From: Tissierellia bacterium
Lineage (GTDB): Bacteria; Bacillota; Clostridia; Tissierellales; Peptoniphilaceae
NCBI GenBank assembly: GCA_030535395.1
Contig: JAUNLK010000002.1
Coordinates: forward strand, 62,001 to 126,000
DNA: 64,000 nucleotides
Reading direction: 5' to 3'
Below are positions 1 through 8,692 of the stretch, one piece after another. Made by a program: the position numbers and the translations under genes. Position 1 is the stretch's first letter, and each line of letters begins with the position of its first letter. The notes below the pieces were generated by a model that ran no database searches, was not told where the DNA came from, and saw only the letters and a program-made list of their open reading frames with translations.

Positions 1-601
1 TCATGACCATGGGGCCAATGGCCACACATTGGTCGTACTCTTTCTTTTCATTTTCAATGAGGTCCTCGATCTTCTGGGTGACCATGCCGTGGAAGCCGTA
101 GGAACCATCGTCGGTGCACATGTACAGATTGCAGTTGAGCTCGCGGAAGAGCTCCTCGTAGAAAATGGCCTCCTTGTTTTTAAAGCCCAAAATGACATCG
201 CAGACAATGCCCCGCTCGCTGAAATAGCGAACTTGGGGATAGATGGGGGCCGCGCCCACGCCGCCGCCCACAAAGAGATAGCGCTTGTTCTTCAGCTCCT
301 CATCGGGGAGATTGCTGAACTCGCTGGGTTCTCCCAAGGGTCCAATGAAGTTCTGGATCGAATCGCCAGCTTCAAAGGTTTTGAGTTTTCGGGTGGAGGG
401 GCCAATGGCGGAAATGACAATGTCCACCCAGCCGGCCTCTGAATCAAAATTAGCAATGGTGACTGGGATCCGCTCCGCCTTTTCGTCCGCGATGGTAATG
501 ACAAACTGCCCGGGTTTGGCAGCTTTGGCAATCCGCGGTGCCTCCAGACGCATTAAATATGTATCCTTGGTCAAATCTCTCTTTTCTAGCACCTTGTACA
601 T
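1..601 (-). CDS. NfnA-like ferredoxin-NADP reductase subunit alpha, 3' end cut by window
   Basis: The first 200 residues are present; the rest lies outside the window. The reading frame opens at ATG 601, seven bases after a GGAGG site; the ATG five bases upstream hits a stop within seven codons. The fold is a ferredoxin-NADP reductase type: an FAD-binding beta barrel with the motif IPVTIANF near residue 45-52 and a dinucleotide-binding GGGVGAAP at 112-119. This pattern is typical of the small subunit of NADH-dependent ferredoxin:NADP oxidoreductase and of the related dihydroorotate dehydrogenase electron-transfer and glutamate-synthase-like subunits. The diagnostic C-terminal [2Fe-2S] cysteines fall outside the window, so NfnA versus PyrK-like cannot be decided here. 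A redox-balancing role would suit a butyrate-producing fermenter (inference). Confidence 0.8.
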   Translation of the reverse strand, partial: MYKVLEKRDLTKDTYLMRLEAPRIAKAAKPGQFVITIADEKAERIPVTIANFDSEAGWVDIVISAIGPSTRKLKTFEAGDSIQNFIGPLGEPSEFSNLPDEELKNKRYLFVGGGVGAAPIYPQVRYFSERGIVCDVILGFKNKEAIFYEELFRELNCNLYMCTDDGSYGFHGMVTQKIEDLIENEKKEYDQCVAIGPMVM

Positions 602-662
602 TCCATGTCCTCCTCATTGGATTTGTAGATATTATAACACACTCCCAGTGGAAGCTGTTCAT

Positions 663-697
663 CCACAAAGAAATATACTCGACCTAAGCCGAGTATA
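663..697 (-). terminator. Probable terminator after the DUF1002 gene
   Basis: An 8-bp perfect inverted repeat (674-681 with 690-697, loop of 8) is followed on the minus strand by a short T-rich run. It lies between the stop of the DUF1002 gene and the NfnA-like gene. The stem is AT-rich, so it may be weak or may instead be an operator. Confidence 0.45.
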
Positions 698-716
698 CAA
701 CTAGTTTTTTATTTAA

Positions 717-1610
717 CTACTGGAAGAGTCCTGCGAACCATTCAAAGAATGAATTTACAGCCTCCTGAATGGAGCGAATGAGGCCCTGGCCCTCCTCACT
801 GGAGAGGTACTCCTTGGCCCCCTCTGCCGCCCCCTGGAGCTTGCCGGCAATGGCGTCCCAGTCCACATCGAGGGTTCTGAGATTGTCGAAGAGATCGGTG
901 ACCTGCTCCGTCTGGCTCTCCGTGAGATTGAGATTGAGATCCCCTGCGATATTCACCACAATGTTTCGGACCTCCTCCCGACTCTCGGGGGCATTCTCCG
1001 CCATGGTCTGTTTCACCTGGGCGATGAAGGCCGCGGCCTCTTCGTTGCCCAACACCTCCGCCAGGGAGGAGGTGACCACCAATTCCTCATTGGCCACCAC
1101 CTTCTGCTCCTCCGAGATGGCATCGCCTGCTGCGAGCTCGTAGGCCTTCATAATGCCGGTGAGGGCCGCCGTCCCCGACACCCTGCCGGGGCCGTCCACC
1201 AAAACTTTGGCATCGGTGATTCCCGCCGTGGTGAGGGCCTGCTCGTACATCTTGGGGGTGATGTAGAAGATGTGCTCCGAAGTGGTGACATCCAGTCCCG
1301 TTCCCGGGGCGGTGAGGGTGACCTTGGCACTGGAGAGGGCCCGGTTGCCGATATTCTCCTTGGGGACAAATTCCCCCAGATAGCGGTGCTCCTCCTCATT
1401 GGTCACCTCCACTATGGGGTCCTCCTCCGAGGCCCCCAGGCGGTCCAAAATTTCGGCTCGCTCCTCCGCCGTGAGATCCTGTCCCAGAGAGACAAAGACC
1501 TCACCCTCCTCTCCGGCGGCAAGGACGGGGGCCACCGACAAAAAAATGACCAAAAGAGCCAGGGCAAGTGTCAGGGCCCGGCCCGTTATTTTACGATGAA
1601 ATACATACAT
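717..1610 (-). CDS. Secreted DUF1002 family protein
   Basis: A 297-residue protein with an N-terminal signal peptide: basic residues, then a hydrophobic run ending in VAPVLA. The rest is an acidic soluble domain recognisable as DUF1002, a family found in Firmicutes with no established function. ATG 1610 is preferred because a GGAGG site sits nine bases upstream. The in-frame ATG at 1619 directly abuts that site, and longer extensions would translate the upstream tandem repeat. The gene is single, with a hairpin after it. The C-terminus ends in an aromatic segment (SFFEWFAGLF) that could be amphipathic. It is divergent from the aminotransferase operon. Function unknown; secretion is predicted. 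Confidence 0.8.
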   Translation of the reverse strand: MYVFHRKITGRALTLALALLVIFLSVAPVLAAGEEGEVFVSLGQDLTAEERAEILDRLGASEEDPIVEVTNEEEHRYLGEFVPKENIGNRALSSAKVTLTAPGTGLDVTTSEHIFYITPKMYEQALTTAGITDAKVLVDGPGRVSGTAALTGIMKAYELAAGDAISEEQKVVANEELVVTSSLAEVLGNEEAAAFIAQVKQTMAENAPESREEVRNIVVNIAGDLNLNLTESQTEQVTDLFDNLRTLDVDWDAIAGKLQGAAEGAKEYLSSEEGQGLIRSIQEAVNSFFEWFAGLFQ

Positions 1611-1712
1611 ATTGCTCATCCTCCTGGGATGAATTATATCACGGCGGGCCCCCGCCATGGGCGGTGGGACAGTTCTTGCCCCTTCCTTAGAACGATCTTT
1701 AACAATGGCCTC

Positions 1713-1910
1713 GGAACCCCGTGGGAGCTCCCGGTCCATGATGTTTTTTCCCCGTCGTCTGAAATGGCCCCCGGAACCCTGGGGGAGCTCCCGGTCCATG
1801 GTGTTTTTCCCCGTCGTCTGAAATGGCCCCGGAACCCCCTGGGAGCTCCCGGCCCTTGATGTTTTTTCCCCGTCGTCTGAAATGGCCCCCGGACCCTGGG
1901 GGGGGATTTC
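1713..1910. repeat. Tandem repeat, about 3.3 copies of a ~59-bp unit
   Basis: Units begin at about 1713, 1773, 1831 and 1891, giving periods of 60, 58 and 60. Each full unit contains the perfect palindrome GGGAGCTCCC and a conserved core CCCCGTCGTCTGAAATGG. The fourth copy is truncated. The array fills the intergenic space between the DUF1002 gene and the divergent aminotransferase operon. Copies differ by a few substitutions and by G or C run length. The varying period disrupts the reading frame, which argues that it is not coding. Confidence 0.85.
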
Positions 1911-2006
1911 CACTTCCCCACTCCCCCTTGCCCTTCTCCGGGTCTTTTCTGTACAATAGCTTTGAAACGCCGTTTCTTGCGGCTAGATTCAGATTTGGAG
2001 GAGTAT

Positions 2007-3167
2007 ATGAAGAAGGAATTTTTGGCCCGTCGCTACCGTTCCATAGAGTCCACGGCCATGGGCGACAGCGATACCAAGGTCCAGGCCTACGACGATCTCA
2101 TTAATTTTTCCCTGGGAGATCCCGATCTCACCACCCCGGAGATCATCATTGAAAGGGCCTTTGCCGATGCCCGGGCGGGCCACACCCACTACACGGGCTT
2201 CGCCGGGGACCTGGAGCTCATCGATGCCATACGAGAATTCTACGGGGAGGAATATGGCCTCACCCCCCGCCAGGATGAAATCATGGTGACCACCTCCGCC
2301 TGCCACGGCATGTGGCTCTCCCTGGAGGCCATTTTGGACCAGGGGGACGAGGTTCTCATTCCCGAGCCCTATTTCACCCCCTATCCCAGTCAGGTGCGCC
2401 TGGCGGGGGGCGTCCCCGTCTTTGTGCCCACCCATGCCTCGGAGGGCTTTAAGCTCACGCCCCAGGCGGTGGAGGCCGCCATTACCCAGCGGACCAAGGC
2501 CATGATTCTCAACACCCCCAACAATCCCACGGGGGCCTGTCTCGGCCGGGAGGAGCTCATTGCCCTGGGCCGAGTGGCCAAGGAGCACGACCTCATCATC
2601 ATTGCCGATGACATCTACACGGAGTTCAGCTACGGCGCCCCCTTTGTGCCCATTGGCAGCCTGGAGGACTTCAAGGAGCGAACGGTGACCCTCCGCTCCT
2701 TCTCCAAAAACTACGCCATGACCGGCTGGAGGCTGGGCTACATCTTTGCCGATGCCAATTTCATCCACACGGTGCGGGAGATCAACGAGAACAATGTTTT
2801 CACCGCTCCCTCCATCTCCCAGCGGGGAGGGATCTATGCCATCAAGCACCGGGGGGAATTTCAAGAGGAGCTGGTGGGCACCTTTAAGAGGCGCACCTTC
2901 CACGCCTATGAGCGCCTGAGAAAGCTCAAAAATGTGGCCATCTCTGAGCCCCAGGGGACCTTCTATCTCTTCCCCGACATCCGAAAAACGGGCCTCAGCT
3001 CCCAGGAAGTGGCCGATAAGATCCTGGAGGAGGCCCATGTTCTGGTGATCCCCGGCACCGCCTTTGGCCAGGGGGGCGAGGGCTTCTTGCGCCTGGCCGT
3101 CACCGTGGGGGAGGACAAAATCGACGAGGCCTTTGACCGCATGGCCGCCATGGAGATCTTCCAGTGA
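2007..3167 (+). CDS. Pyridoxal-phosphate aminotransferase, class I/II
   Basis: A 386-residue fold-type I aminotransferase, the usual size for the family. The PLP lysine is K234 in SFSKNYAMTGWRLGY, and the cofactor motif NTPNNPTG precedes it. Sequence style matches aspartate/aromatic aminotransferases; the amino donor cannot be fixed from sequence. The start at ATG 2007 follows GGAGGAG; upstream in-frame ATGs lack a site. The gene is first in a three-gene operon and overlaps the next start by four bases. Being ahead of arginase, it may transaminate ornithine or another arginine-derived amine, but a general amino-acid role is equally possible. Confidence 0.85.
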   Translation: MKKEFLARRYRSIESTAMGDSDTKVQAYDDLINFSLGDPDLTTPEIIIERAFADARAGHTHYTGFAGDLELIDAIREFYGEEYGLTPRQDEIMVTTSACHGMWLSLEAILDQGDEVLIPEPYFTPYPSQVRLAGGVPVFVPTHASEGFKLTPQAVEAAITQRTKAMILNTPNNPTGACLGREELIALGRVAKEHDLIIIADDIYTEFSYGAPFVPIGSLEDFKERTVTLRSFSKNYAMTGWRLGYIFADANFIHTVREINENNVFTAPSISQRGGIYAIKHRGEFQEELVGTFKRRTFHAYERLRKLKNVAISEPQGTFYLFPDIRKTGLSSQEVADKILEEAHVLVIPGTAFGQGGEGFLRLAVTVGEDKIDEAFDRMAAMEIFQ

Positions 3168-4507
3168 CCCGTAGAAATAGCGCCCATCTCATTAAATTCG
3201 CCGTCTTCTCCCTCATTGGGGTCTTCCTCTTTCTGGTGCCCATTCCCTCCAATGAGACCTTCACCATTCCCGTGGGAATCCTCATCGACCTGGTGAAGTC
3301 GGTCATTCACGACTACACCCTCTGGCCCCTGACCTTTCTGGTGGTGGCCAATGCCCTCCTGAGCCTCTACACGGCCTTTAAAAAGCCCCAGTGGATCATG
3401 GACCACAGGTGGCTCAGGGAGACCTTTGTCACCACTCCCCTCTATCTCATCAGCCGAGTGGTGGGGGCGGTGATCATCGTCCTCTATGCCACCCAGACGG
3501 GGCCGGATTTAATCACCGGCCAAGAGACCGGGGGCACCATGATTGATCTGGCCCGGAGCCTCATGAGCATCCTCATTGTCATCAGCTACACCATGCCCTT
3601 TCTCACGGAATTTGGCATTATGGAATTTGTGGGGGTCCTGGTGGCCCCGGTGGTTCGCCCCCTCTTTCTGGTGCCGGGCCGCTCCGCCGTGGACCTCATC
3701 ACCTCCTGGCTGGGGGCCAGCAATGCCGCCGTCCTCCTCACCAAGCAGCAGTACGACAAGGGCTTCTACACCGGCAGGGAGGCGGCCATCATCATGACCA
3801 ATTTCTCCCTGGTGTCCATTCCCTTCTGCTATATTGTGGCGGACATCCTCCAGGTGACCCATAGGTTCACCGCCTTCTATCTCATCACCACCGCCGCGGG
3901 CATCCTCATGGCCGTGCTCATCTCCCGGATTCCCCCTTTGAGGACACTGAGCCAGGACTACGGCCCCGGGGGCCAGAGAGAGCTGGGAGAGGAGCTCCCC
4001 CCGGGGAAGGGCCGCCTTGCCCACGCCCTGGATGAGGCCGCCCGGGGGGCGGAGGGGGCCACGGCCCAGGGCTGCCTCCGTCAGGGCACCGATATGCTCC
4101 TCTCGGTGATCTTTGGCCTCTCCCCCATTATCATCGCCTGGGGGACTGCCGCCCTCCTCTTGGTGGAGCACACGGAGGTCTTCAACTACCTCTCCTATCC
4201 CCTGGGCTGGTATATGAATCTGCTGGGGATTGAGGGGGCCTTTGAGGTGGCCCCCGCCACCCTGGTGGGCTTTGCCGATATGTTCATCCCGCCACTGCTC
4301 CTCACCAATGTGGCCAGCGAGGCCACCCGCTTCATTGTGGGCTCCGCCACCCTCCTCCAGCTCATCTACATGACCGAGACCGGGGCCATTATGCTCCAGT
4401 CCCAGGTGCCCTTGGATTTTAAAGATCTCGTCATTATATTTTTGGAGCGGACCCTCCTGGCCCTGGCCCTGGTGACCCTCCTGAGCCGTGTATTTCTCTC
4501 TTTTTAA
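3164..4507 (+). CDS. YjiH-like membrane protein with nucleoside-recognition (GATE) domain
   Basis: A 447-residue integral membrane protein with around ten hydrophobic segments. It starts with GTG inside the overlap GTGA with the aminotransferase stop. The sequence is typical of the YjiH family, which carries the 'nucleoside recognition' GATE domain. A charged hydrophilic loop (about residues 265-305) divides the two halves. The family is often assumed to transport small solutes, but substrates are not established. Its place between an aminotransferase and arginase suggests an amino-acid or amine substrate such as arginine or ornithine (inference from context only). Confidence 0.8.
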   Translation: MTRRNSAHLIKFAVFSLIGVFLFLVPIPSNETFTIPVGILIDLVKSVIHDYTLWPLTFLVVANALLSLYTAFKKPQWIMDHRWLRETFVTTPLYLISRVVGAVIIVLYATQTGPDLITGQETGGTMIDLARSLMSILIVISYTMPFLTEFGIMEFVGVLVAPVVRPLFLVPGRSAVDLITSWLGASNAAVLLTKQQYDKGFYTGREAAIIMTNFSLVSIPFCYIVADILQVTHRFTAFYLITTAAGILMAVLISRIPPLRTLSQDYGPGGQRELGEELPPGKGRLAHALDEAARGAEGATAQGCLRQGTDMLLSVIFGLSPIIIAWGTAALLLVEHTEVFNYLSYPLGWYMNLLGIEGAFEVAPATLVGFADMFIPPLLLTNVASEATRFIVGSATLLQLIYMTETGAIMLQSQVPLDFKDLVIIFLERTLLALALVTLLSRVFLSF

Positions 4508-4526
4508 AAACTGGAAAGGAATTCTC

Positions 4527-5438
4527 ATGCATCCTGAAATTAATTCTCGCATTCACATGGTGGGGGCCCCCCTGGACATGGGGGCAAGCCTTCGGGGCTG
4601 CCGATTGGGTCCCGATGCCATTCGGCTGAGCCGGATCAAAGAGCGGCTGGAGGCCATTGGCTATGAAGTCACCGATCTCGGCAATGTGCAGGCGGAAAAC
4701 TCCATGAATCAGGAGCACGCCCAAAATGGCCTCAATCACCTGGAACAGGTGGTGGCCTCCAATGTGGCCCTCTACGAAAAGGTGGACGGCATCCTCAGAG
4801 AGGGGGCCTTCCCCCTCATTTTGGGGGGCGACCACTCCATTGCCATGGGCTCCATCAAGGCCATCCTCAACCACTATGACGATCTGGGGGTGCTGTGGTT
4901 CGATGCCCACGGGGACATCAATACCCCGGACACCTCCCCCACGGGAAATATCCACGGCATGCCCGTGGCCACCCTCCTGGGCCTGGGGCCCGAGGAGCTC
5001 CTCTCCATCGGCGCCCCCGGCGTTCACCTGAAGCGGGAAAACATCGTCTACATCGGCTCCCGGGACCTGGACCCCGGGGAGCGGAAGCGAATGAAGGAGC
5101 TCAAGATCAAGACCTTCACCATGCACGAGGTGGACAGCTTTGGCATCAAAAAGGTCATGGAGGAGGCCCTGGAATACCTCCTGGCACGGACCAGCCACAT
5201 CCACCTGAGTTTTGACATGGACGTTCTGGACCCCTCCATTGCCCCGGGCACCGGCACCAAAGTCCCCGGGGGCATGAACTACCGGGAGGGCCATTTGGCC
5301 CTGGAAATGCTGGCCCAGACGGGAAAACTGGTGAGCGCAGAATTCGTGGAAGTGAACCCCGCCCTGGATGTGGAAAACAAGACCGCCCAGGCCGCTGCGG
5401 CCCTTTCAGGCTCCCTTTTGGGAGAGTGGCTCATCTGA
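4527..5438 (+). CDS. rocF: Arginase
   Basis: A 303-residue ureohydrolase converting arginine to ornithine and urea in the cytoplasm. The binuclear manganese ligands are visible: GGDHS (D102, H103), DAHGD (D126-D130) and the DMDVLDP box (D230, D232). The pattern SPTGNIHGMP after the second motif is arginase-type rather than agmatinase-type. ATG 4527 follows a GGAAAGGA site by six bases. It closes the aminotransferase-GATE protein-arginase operon and is followed by a strong terminator. No urease or ornithine-catabolic gene is adjacent. Confidence 0.92.
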   Translation: MHPEINSRIHMVGAPLDMGASLRGCRLGPDAIRLSRIKERLEAIGYEVTDLGNVQAENSMNQEHAQNGLNHLEQVVASNVALYEKVDGILREGAFPLILGGDHSIAMGSIKAILNHYDDLGVLWFDAHGDINTPDTSPTGNIHGMPVATLLGLGPEELLSIGAPGVHLKRENIVYIGSRDLDPGERKRMKELKIKTFTMHEVDSFGIKKVMEEALEYLLARTSHIHLSFDMDVLDPSIAPGTGTKVPGGMNYREGHLALEMLAQTGKLVSAEFVEVNPALDVENKTAQAAAALSGSLLGEWLI

Positions 5439-5445
5439 GCAGAAC

Positions 5446-5477
5446 AAAACCCGAGGATGAATGATCCTCGGGTTTTT
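5446..5477. terminator. Bidirectional terminator between arginase and serpin-like gene
   Basis: The stem ACCCGAGGAT pairs with ATCCTCGGGT over a 5-base loop, with a T-run on the plus side and an A-run before it. It can terminate both convergent transcripts. Confidence 0.9.
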
Positions 5478-5482
5478 TGTTG

Positions 5483-6724
5483 CTATTTTTGCTCTGGGGG
5501 CTCTGTCACCATGGCCATAAAGGAGATGGCATAGTCCCCCTCCCCATTTTTGGGATGGGAGGCGATGACCAAAAAGAAGGGCCGGGTGGCATCCACCTCC
5601 AAGGTCTTCAGGTCCTCCTCATAGGGCTCCGCCGCCGTATCCATCATTTCCGTGACGGCCTTGGCATCCACCTGCCGCTCATCCAAACTCAGGGCAGAGA
5701 CCTGGAGGATGCTATCGATGATGGTGGGCTCATCTGAGGTCTCCTCCACCACCAGCTCCTCGTTGAAGGCAATGGGCCCCTGGAGGCCGTAGCCCCGAAG
5801 CTCACTCATCTTCAAGAGGTCCATGGTGCTCTTGAGCTCCAGCCTGGGGAGGCTCAGGTAAACCCCATCGTAGAGGTCCATTTCCCCCACAGGCAACACA
5901 TAGCGGTCCAGATTTCGGGCCACGGAGACCATCCGCTCCCTCATCTTTTCATCATTGAGGCCCAGAGTCTTGGGCACAATGATGTAGACCAGACTGGGGA
6001 TCTCGTCCCCCTCCTCTGCGGCTTTTTTATAGGTGACCACGGCCTCATCGTCCTCAAAGCCCCCGTGATCCTCCATGGTCTCGTGCATGACGGCCACCTC
6101 CTGAAGGCCCTCGATGCCCGTGAAGGGATCGTCGTAGGTGAAGGCCTCCTCAAAGGGAAGCTCCCAGGGGACCAGAAAGCGGGTCACATTGAGGATGACC
6201 CCTCGGGTCTCCCTCCTGTACTCCGGCTCCAGGAGAACCTCATCCAAAACCCTCTTTTGAAGGGCCCGGGAGGCCTCCTCTGCCTCCTTGGGGAATTTCA
6301 TTTCACGGATCATTTCAGGGGCCTCCGGCCCGCGGTGGAGGAAATCCCCATTCAGATACATCTCCGTCTCACTCTCGGTGTGATCCAGGGCCCAGGGGGC
6401 CGCCGCTGCCAGGGACACCAGGGGATTGTCCTCAAAATTGGTGCTGGTCATCCCAAAGGTGTGAAGGGCTGCGTAGAAGGAGTGGGGGGAGTAGATGAGA
6501 TTGCCCCCCGCCCCCATGTACTCCGCCTCAGTGAGGAGCTGGTCCTCCACCATGTCCCCAAAGGTGGTGATGGCCATGCTGCGACTGTCCTGGAAGAATA
6601 CGGCCTCCAGGGGCTCATCCAAAGAGGCAACGCCGCCCCCCGATGGAGGGGCCGGCTGCTCTCTGCTGCAGGCCGCGCTCAGGGAGAGGAGGGCCGCCAG
6701 GAGGAGGTATTTTAGTACTTTCAT
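5483..6724 (-). CDS. Serpin-like lipoprotein
   Basis: A 413-residue protein with a lipoprotein signal peptide; the lipobox LSAAC puts the lipidated cysteine at residue 19. The remainder is a divergent serpin. NLIYSPHSFYAAL near residues 75-87 matches the family N-terminal motif. DATRPFFLVIASHP followed by FMAMVTEP at the C-terminus matches the signature that ends serpins. The hinge before the reactive-centre loop lacks the normal run of small residues, so trapping inhibition of proteases is uncertain. The start at ATG 6724 has a GAGGTGA site. It is a single gene flanked by terminators. It would sit on the outer membrane face, perhaps protecting against host or self proteases (inference). Confidence 0.75.
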   Translation of the reverse strand: MKVLKYLLLAALLSLSAACSREQPAPPSGGGVASLDEPLEAVFFQDSRSMAITTFGDMVEDQLLTEAEYMGAGGNLIYSPHSFYAALHTFGMTSTNFEDNPLVSLAAAAPWALDHTESETEMYLNGDFLHRGPEAPEMIREMKFPKEAEEASRALQKRVLDEVLLEPEYRRETRGVILNVTRFLVPWELPFEEAFTYDDPFTGIEGLQEVAVMHETMEDHGGFEDDEAVVTYKKAAEEGDEIPSLVYIIVPKTLGLNDEKMRERMVSVARNLDRYVLPVGEMDLYDGVYLSLPRLELKSTMDLLKMSELRGYGLQGPIAFNEELVVEETSDEPTIIDSILQVSALSLDERQVDAKAVTEMMDTAAEPYEEDLKTLEVDATRPFFLVIASHPKNGEGDYAISFMAMVTEPPEQK

Positions 6725-6751
6725 GGGATCACCTCGGATCACTTCTATGTA

Positions 6752-6777
6752 AGAAAAACCCCCCTTTAGGGGGGGCT
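6752..6777 (-). terminator. Terminator after acyl-CoA dehydrogenase fusion gene
   Basis: A perfect stem of seven C and seven G bases around TAAA, followed by five T on the minus strand, just past the stop of the upstream minus-strand gene. Confidence 0.9.
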
Positions 6778-6790
6778 TTCAGAGCAAAAC

Positions 6791-8461
6791 TTATTTTTTC
6801 AGAGCTTCGGTGAGGAGGGGCATAATTTCGTAGACATCGCCCACGATGATATAGTCGGCACCCTTGAAGATGGGCGCATCGGGATCGTTGTTGACGGCCA
6901 CAATGGTCTTGGCCTTTTCAATGCCCTTCATGTGCTGGATGGCACCGGAGACTGCCATGGCGAAGTAGAGTTCCCCTTCAAAGCGCTGTCCGCTGATGCC
7001 CACATAGTGGTCCATGGGGAGGAGTTTGTGCATTTCTGCCACGGGACGGGTGGCACCCATGGTGGCGCAAACGGCCTCGGACAGGGCGCGGGTGAGGGCC
7101 ATGCCTTCCTCAGAGGCGAGACCTTGACCGGCGGTGACCACGCGCTTGGCTTCTGCAATGGGGCCTTCCAGATCGCAGGCGGTGTCAAAGGTGAAGCCGT
7201 CTTCCTTGAGGGCTTTCACTAATTTATCCACTTGCTCTTGGGGGGTACCCTCAATGACCATTTGCTTGCGGCCGGTTTCCTTGGTGGCATTGCCGCCCTT
7301 GGCCTTCTTCTTGCCGCCCAGGCGACCGAGGATTTGACCTGCGATGACCATGCGGAGAATTTCGTTGGTACCTTCGTAGATCTGGGTGATCTTGGCATCG
7401 CGGTAGAGGCGCTCAACGGCCATGCCCTTGATGAAGCCGGAACCACCGTGGATTTGGAGGGCCTCGGAGGTCATCTTTTCAGCCACGTCGGAGGCGAACA
7501 TCTTGGCCATGGCGGCTTCCTTGGTGTAGGTCTCGTGACGGGTCTTCAGATCGGCAGCGTGATAGATGAGCAGACGGGCAGCTTCGATTTGGGTGGCCAT
7601 ATCGGCGAGTTTGAAGCTGACGCCTTGGTTGACCCCAATGGGCTTGCCAAATTGAACGCGGTTTTTGGCGTAGTCCAGAGCTTCCTCGTAGGCACCTTGG
7701 GCAATCCCCAGAGCTTGAGAGGCGATCCCAATGCGGCCGCCGTCCAGGGTCATCATGGCGATCTTGAAGCCTTCGCCCAGTTTACCCAGGAGGTTTTCCT
7801 TGGGAACTTTTACATTTTTGAAATCGAGTTCTGCAGTGATGGAAGCGCGGATCCCCAGTTTGTCATAGATATTGGGGAATGTGAAGCCTTCCCAGCCCCG
7901 CTCTACGATGAAAGCGGAAATGCCCCGGGTGCCCATGCCGGGTTCGGTAACGGCAAAGACCACATAGACATCGGCCTCGGAACCGTTGGTGATGAAAATC
8001 TTATGTCCATTTAGGAGGTAGTGGTCGCCCTTGTCCACAGCTGTGGTTTCCGTTTCCCCAGCGTCGGAACCTGCATTGTTCTCGGTGAGACCAAAGGCAG
8101 CTACCTTTTCCCCCTTAGCTACGGGCACTAGGTATTTTTGCTTTTGCTCTTCGGTACCAAACTGCCAAATGGGCCATGCACCCAGGGAAGTGTGGGCCGA
8201 TACGATAACACCGGCGGAACCGTCCACCCGGCTCAGTTCTTCAACGGCAATGGCATAGGCGGTGGTGTCCATTTCCATGCCACCGTATTTCTTTTCAAAG
8301 GGAATTCCCATGAAACCCTCTTCCCCCATGGCCTTGACGATCTCAGCGGGCCACTCTTTCTTTTGGTCCAACTGGAAGGAGTAGGGTTTGATCTTGGTTT
8401 CAGCGAATTTACGAACTTTTTGTCTCAGGGCTTCGTGCTCTTCATTGATAAAATACTTCAT
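6791..8461 (-). CDS. Acyl-CoA dehydrogenase fused to ETF-alpha C-terminal domain
   Basis: A 556-residue two-part protein. Residues 1-380 are a complete short-chain acyl-CoA dehydrogenase with the FAD motif [13 protein letters not shown] and the catalytic base E363 in YEGTNEI, as in butyryl-CoA dehydrogenases. A Lys/Gly-rich linker (about 384-430) joins it to about residues 435-556. That part carries hallmarks of the electron-transfer flavoprotein alpha-subunit FAD domain: [20 protein letters not shown] and ADYIIVGD. The N-terminal half of EtfA is absent, and no etfB or etfA is in the window. The likely role is reduction of crotonyl-CoA to butyryl-CoA at the end of lysine fermentation, with its own FAD electron shuttle (inference). 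An AGAGGAG site precedes ATG 8461, and a consensus-like promoter lies upstream. Confidence 0.9.
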   Translation of the reverse strand: MKYFINEEHEALRQKVRKFAETKIKPYSFQLDQKKEWPAEIVKAMGEEGFMGIPFEKKYGGMEMDTTAYAIAVEELSRVDGSAGVIVSAHTSLGAWPIWQFGTEEQKQKYLVPVAKGEKVAAFGLTENNAGSDAGETETTAVDKGDHYLLNGHKIFITNGSEADVYVVFAVTEPGMGTRGISAFIVERGWEGFTFPNIYDKLGIRASITAELDFKNVKVPKENLLGKLGEGFKIAMMTLDGGRIGIASQALGIAQGAYEEALDYAKNRVQFGKPIGVNQGVSFKLADMATQIEAARLLIYHAADLKTRHETYTKEAAMAKMFASDVAEKMTSEALQIHGGSGFIKGMAVERLYRDAKITQIYEGTNEILRMVIAGQILGRLGGKKKAKGGNATKETGRKQMVIEGTPQEQVDKLVKALKEDGFTFDTACDLEGPIAEAKRVVTAGQGLASEEGMALTRALSEAVCATMGATRPVAEMHKLLPMDHYVGISGQRFEGELYFAMAVSGAIQHMKGIEKAKTIVAVNNDPDAPIFKGADYIIVGDVYEIMPLLTEALKK

Positions 8462-8508
8462 AAAGTTTGCTCCTCTCTTGATCGCGGTTGGAAACCGTTT
8501 GTAATTTG

Positions 8509-8537
8509 ATTATATCCCATTTCAGGGATTCATAACA
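8509..8537 (-). promoter_or_regulatory. Promoter for acyl-CoA dehydrogenase fusion gene
   Basis: A perfect TATAAT (8509-8514) lies 17 bases from TGTTAT (8532-8537) on the minus strand. The -35 box is poor, so the assignment rests on the -10 box and position. A small inverted repeat, CGGTT-GGA-AACCG (8485-8497), follows in the leader. Confidence 0.55.
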
Positions 8538-8663
8538 GTGAAAAAGTTGTTTTTTTAAAATGTTTTTAAATTCTACAGTCACTTTGGGGCGGAAAAATCT
8601 TCCATTTCCTCAAAACCGGCCCCAAAAAGCCCGAAATATCCCCATTTTTCCATTTTTGCCACC

Positions 8664-8692
8664 AAAAAACTCCGGACGGTGCCGGAGTTTTT
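8664..8692 (-). terminator. Terminator after ogt
   Basis: The stem AACTCCGGC/GCCGGAGTT-type hairpin is followed by six T on the minus strand. It begins right at the ogt stop codon and closes the ppx-ppk-ogt transcript. Confidence 0.85.

Noticed and set aside
1713..1910. CRISPR array
   Set aside because: The units abut with no unique spacers of constant size, and no cas genes are present.
1611..1913. N-terminal extension of the DUF1002 gene by about 100 codons
   Set aside because: The extension translates the tandem repeat in shifting frames, and a signal peptide with its own ribosome site begins at 1610.
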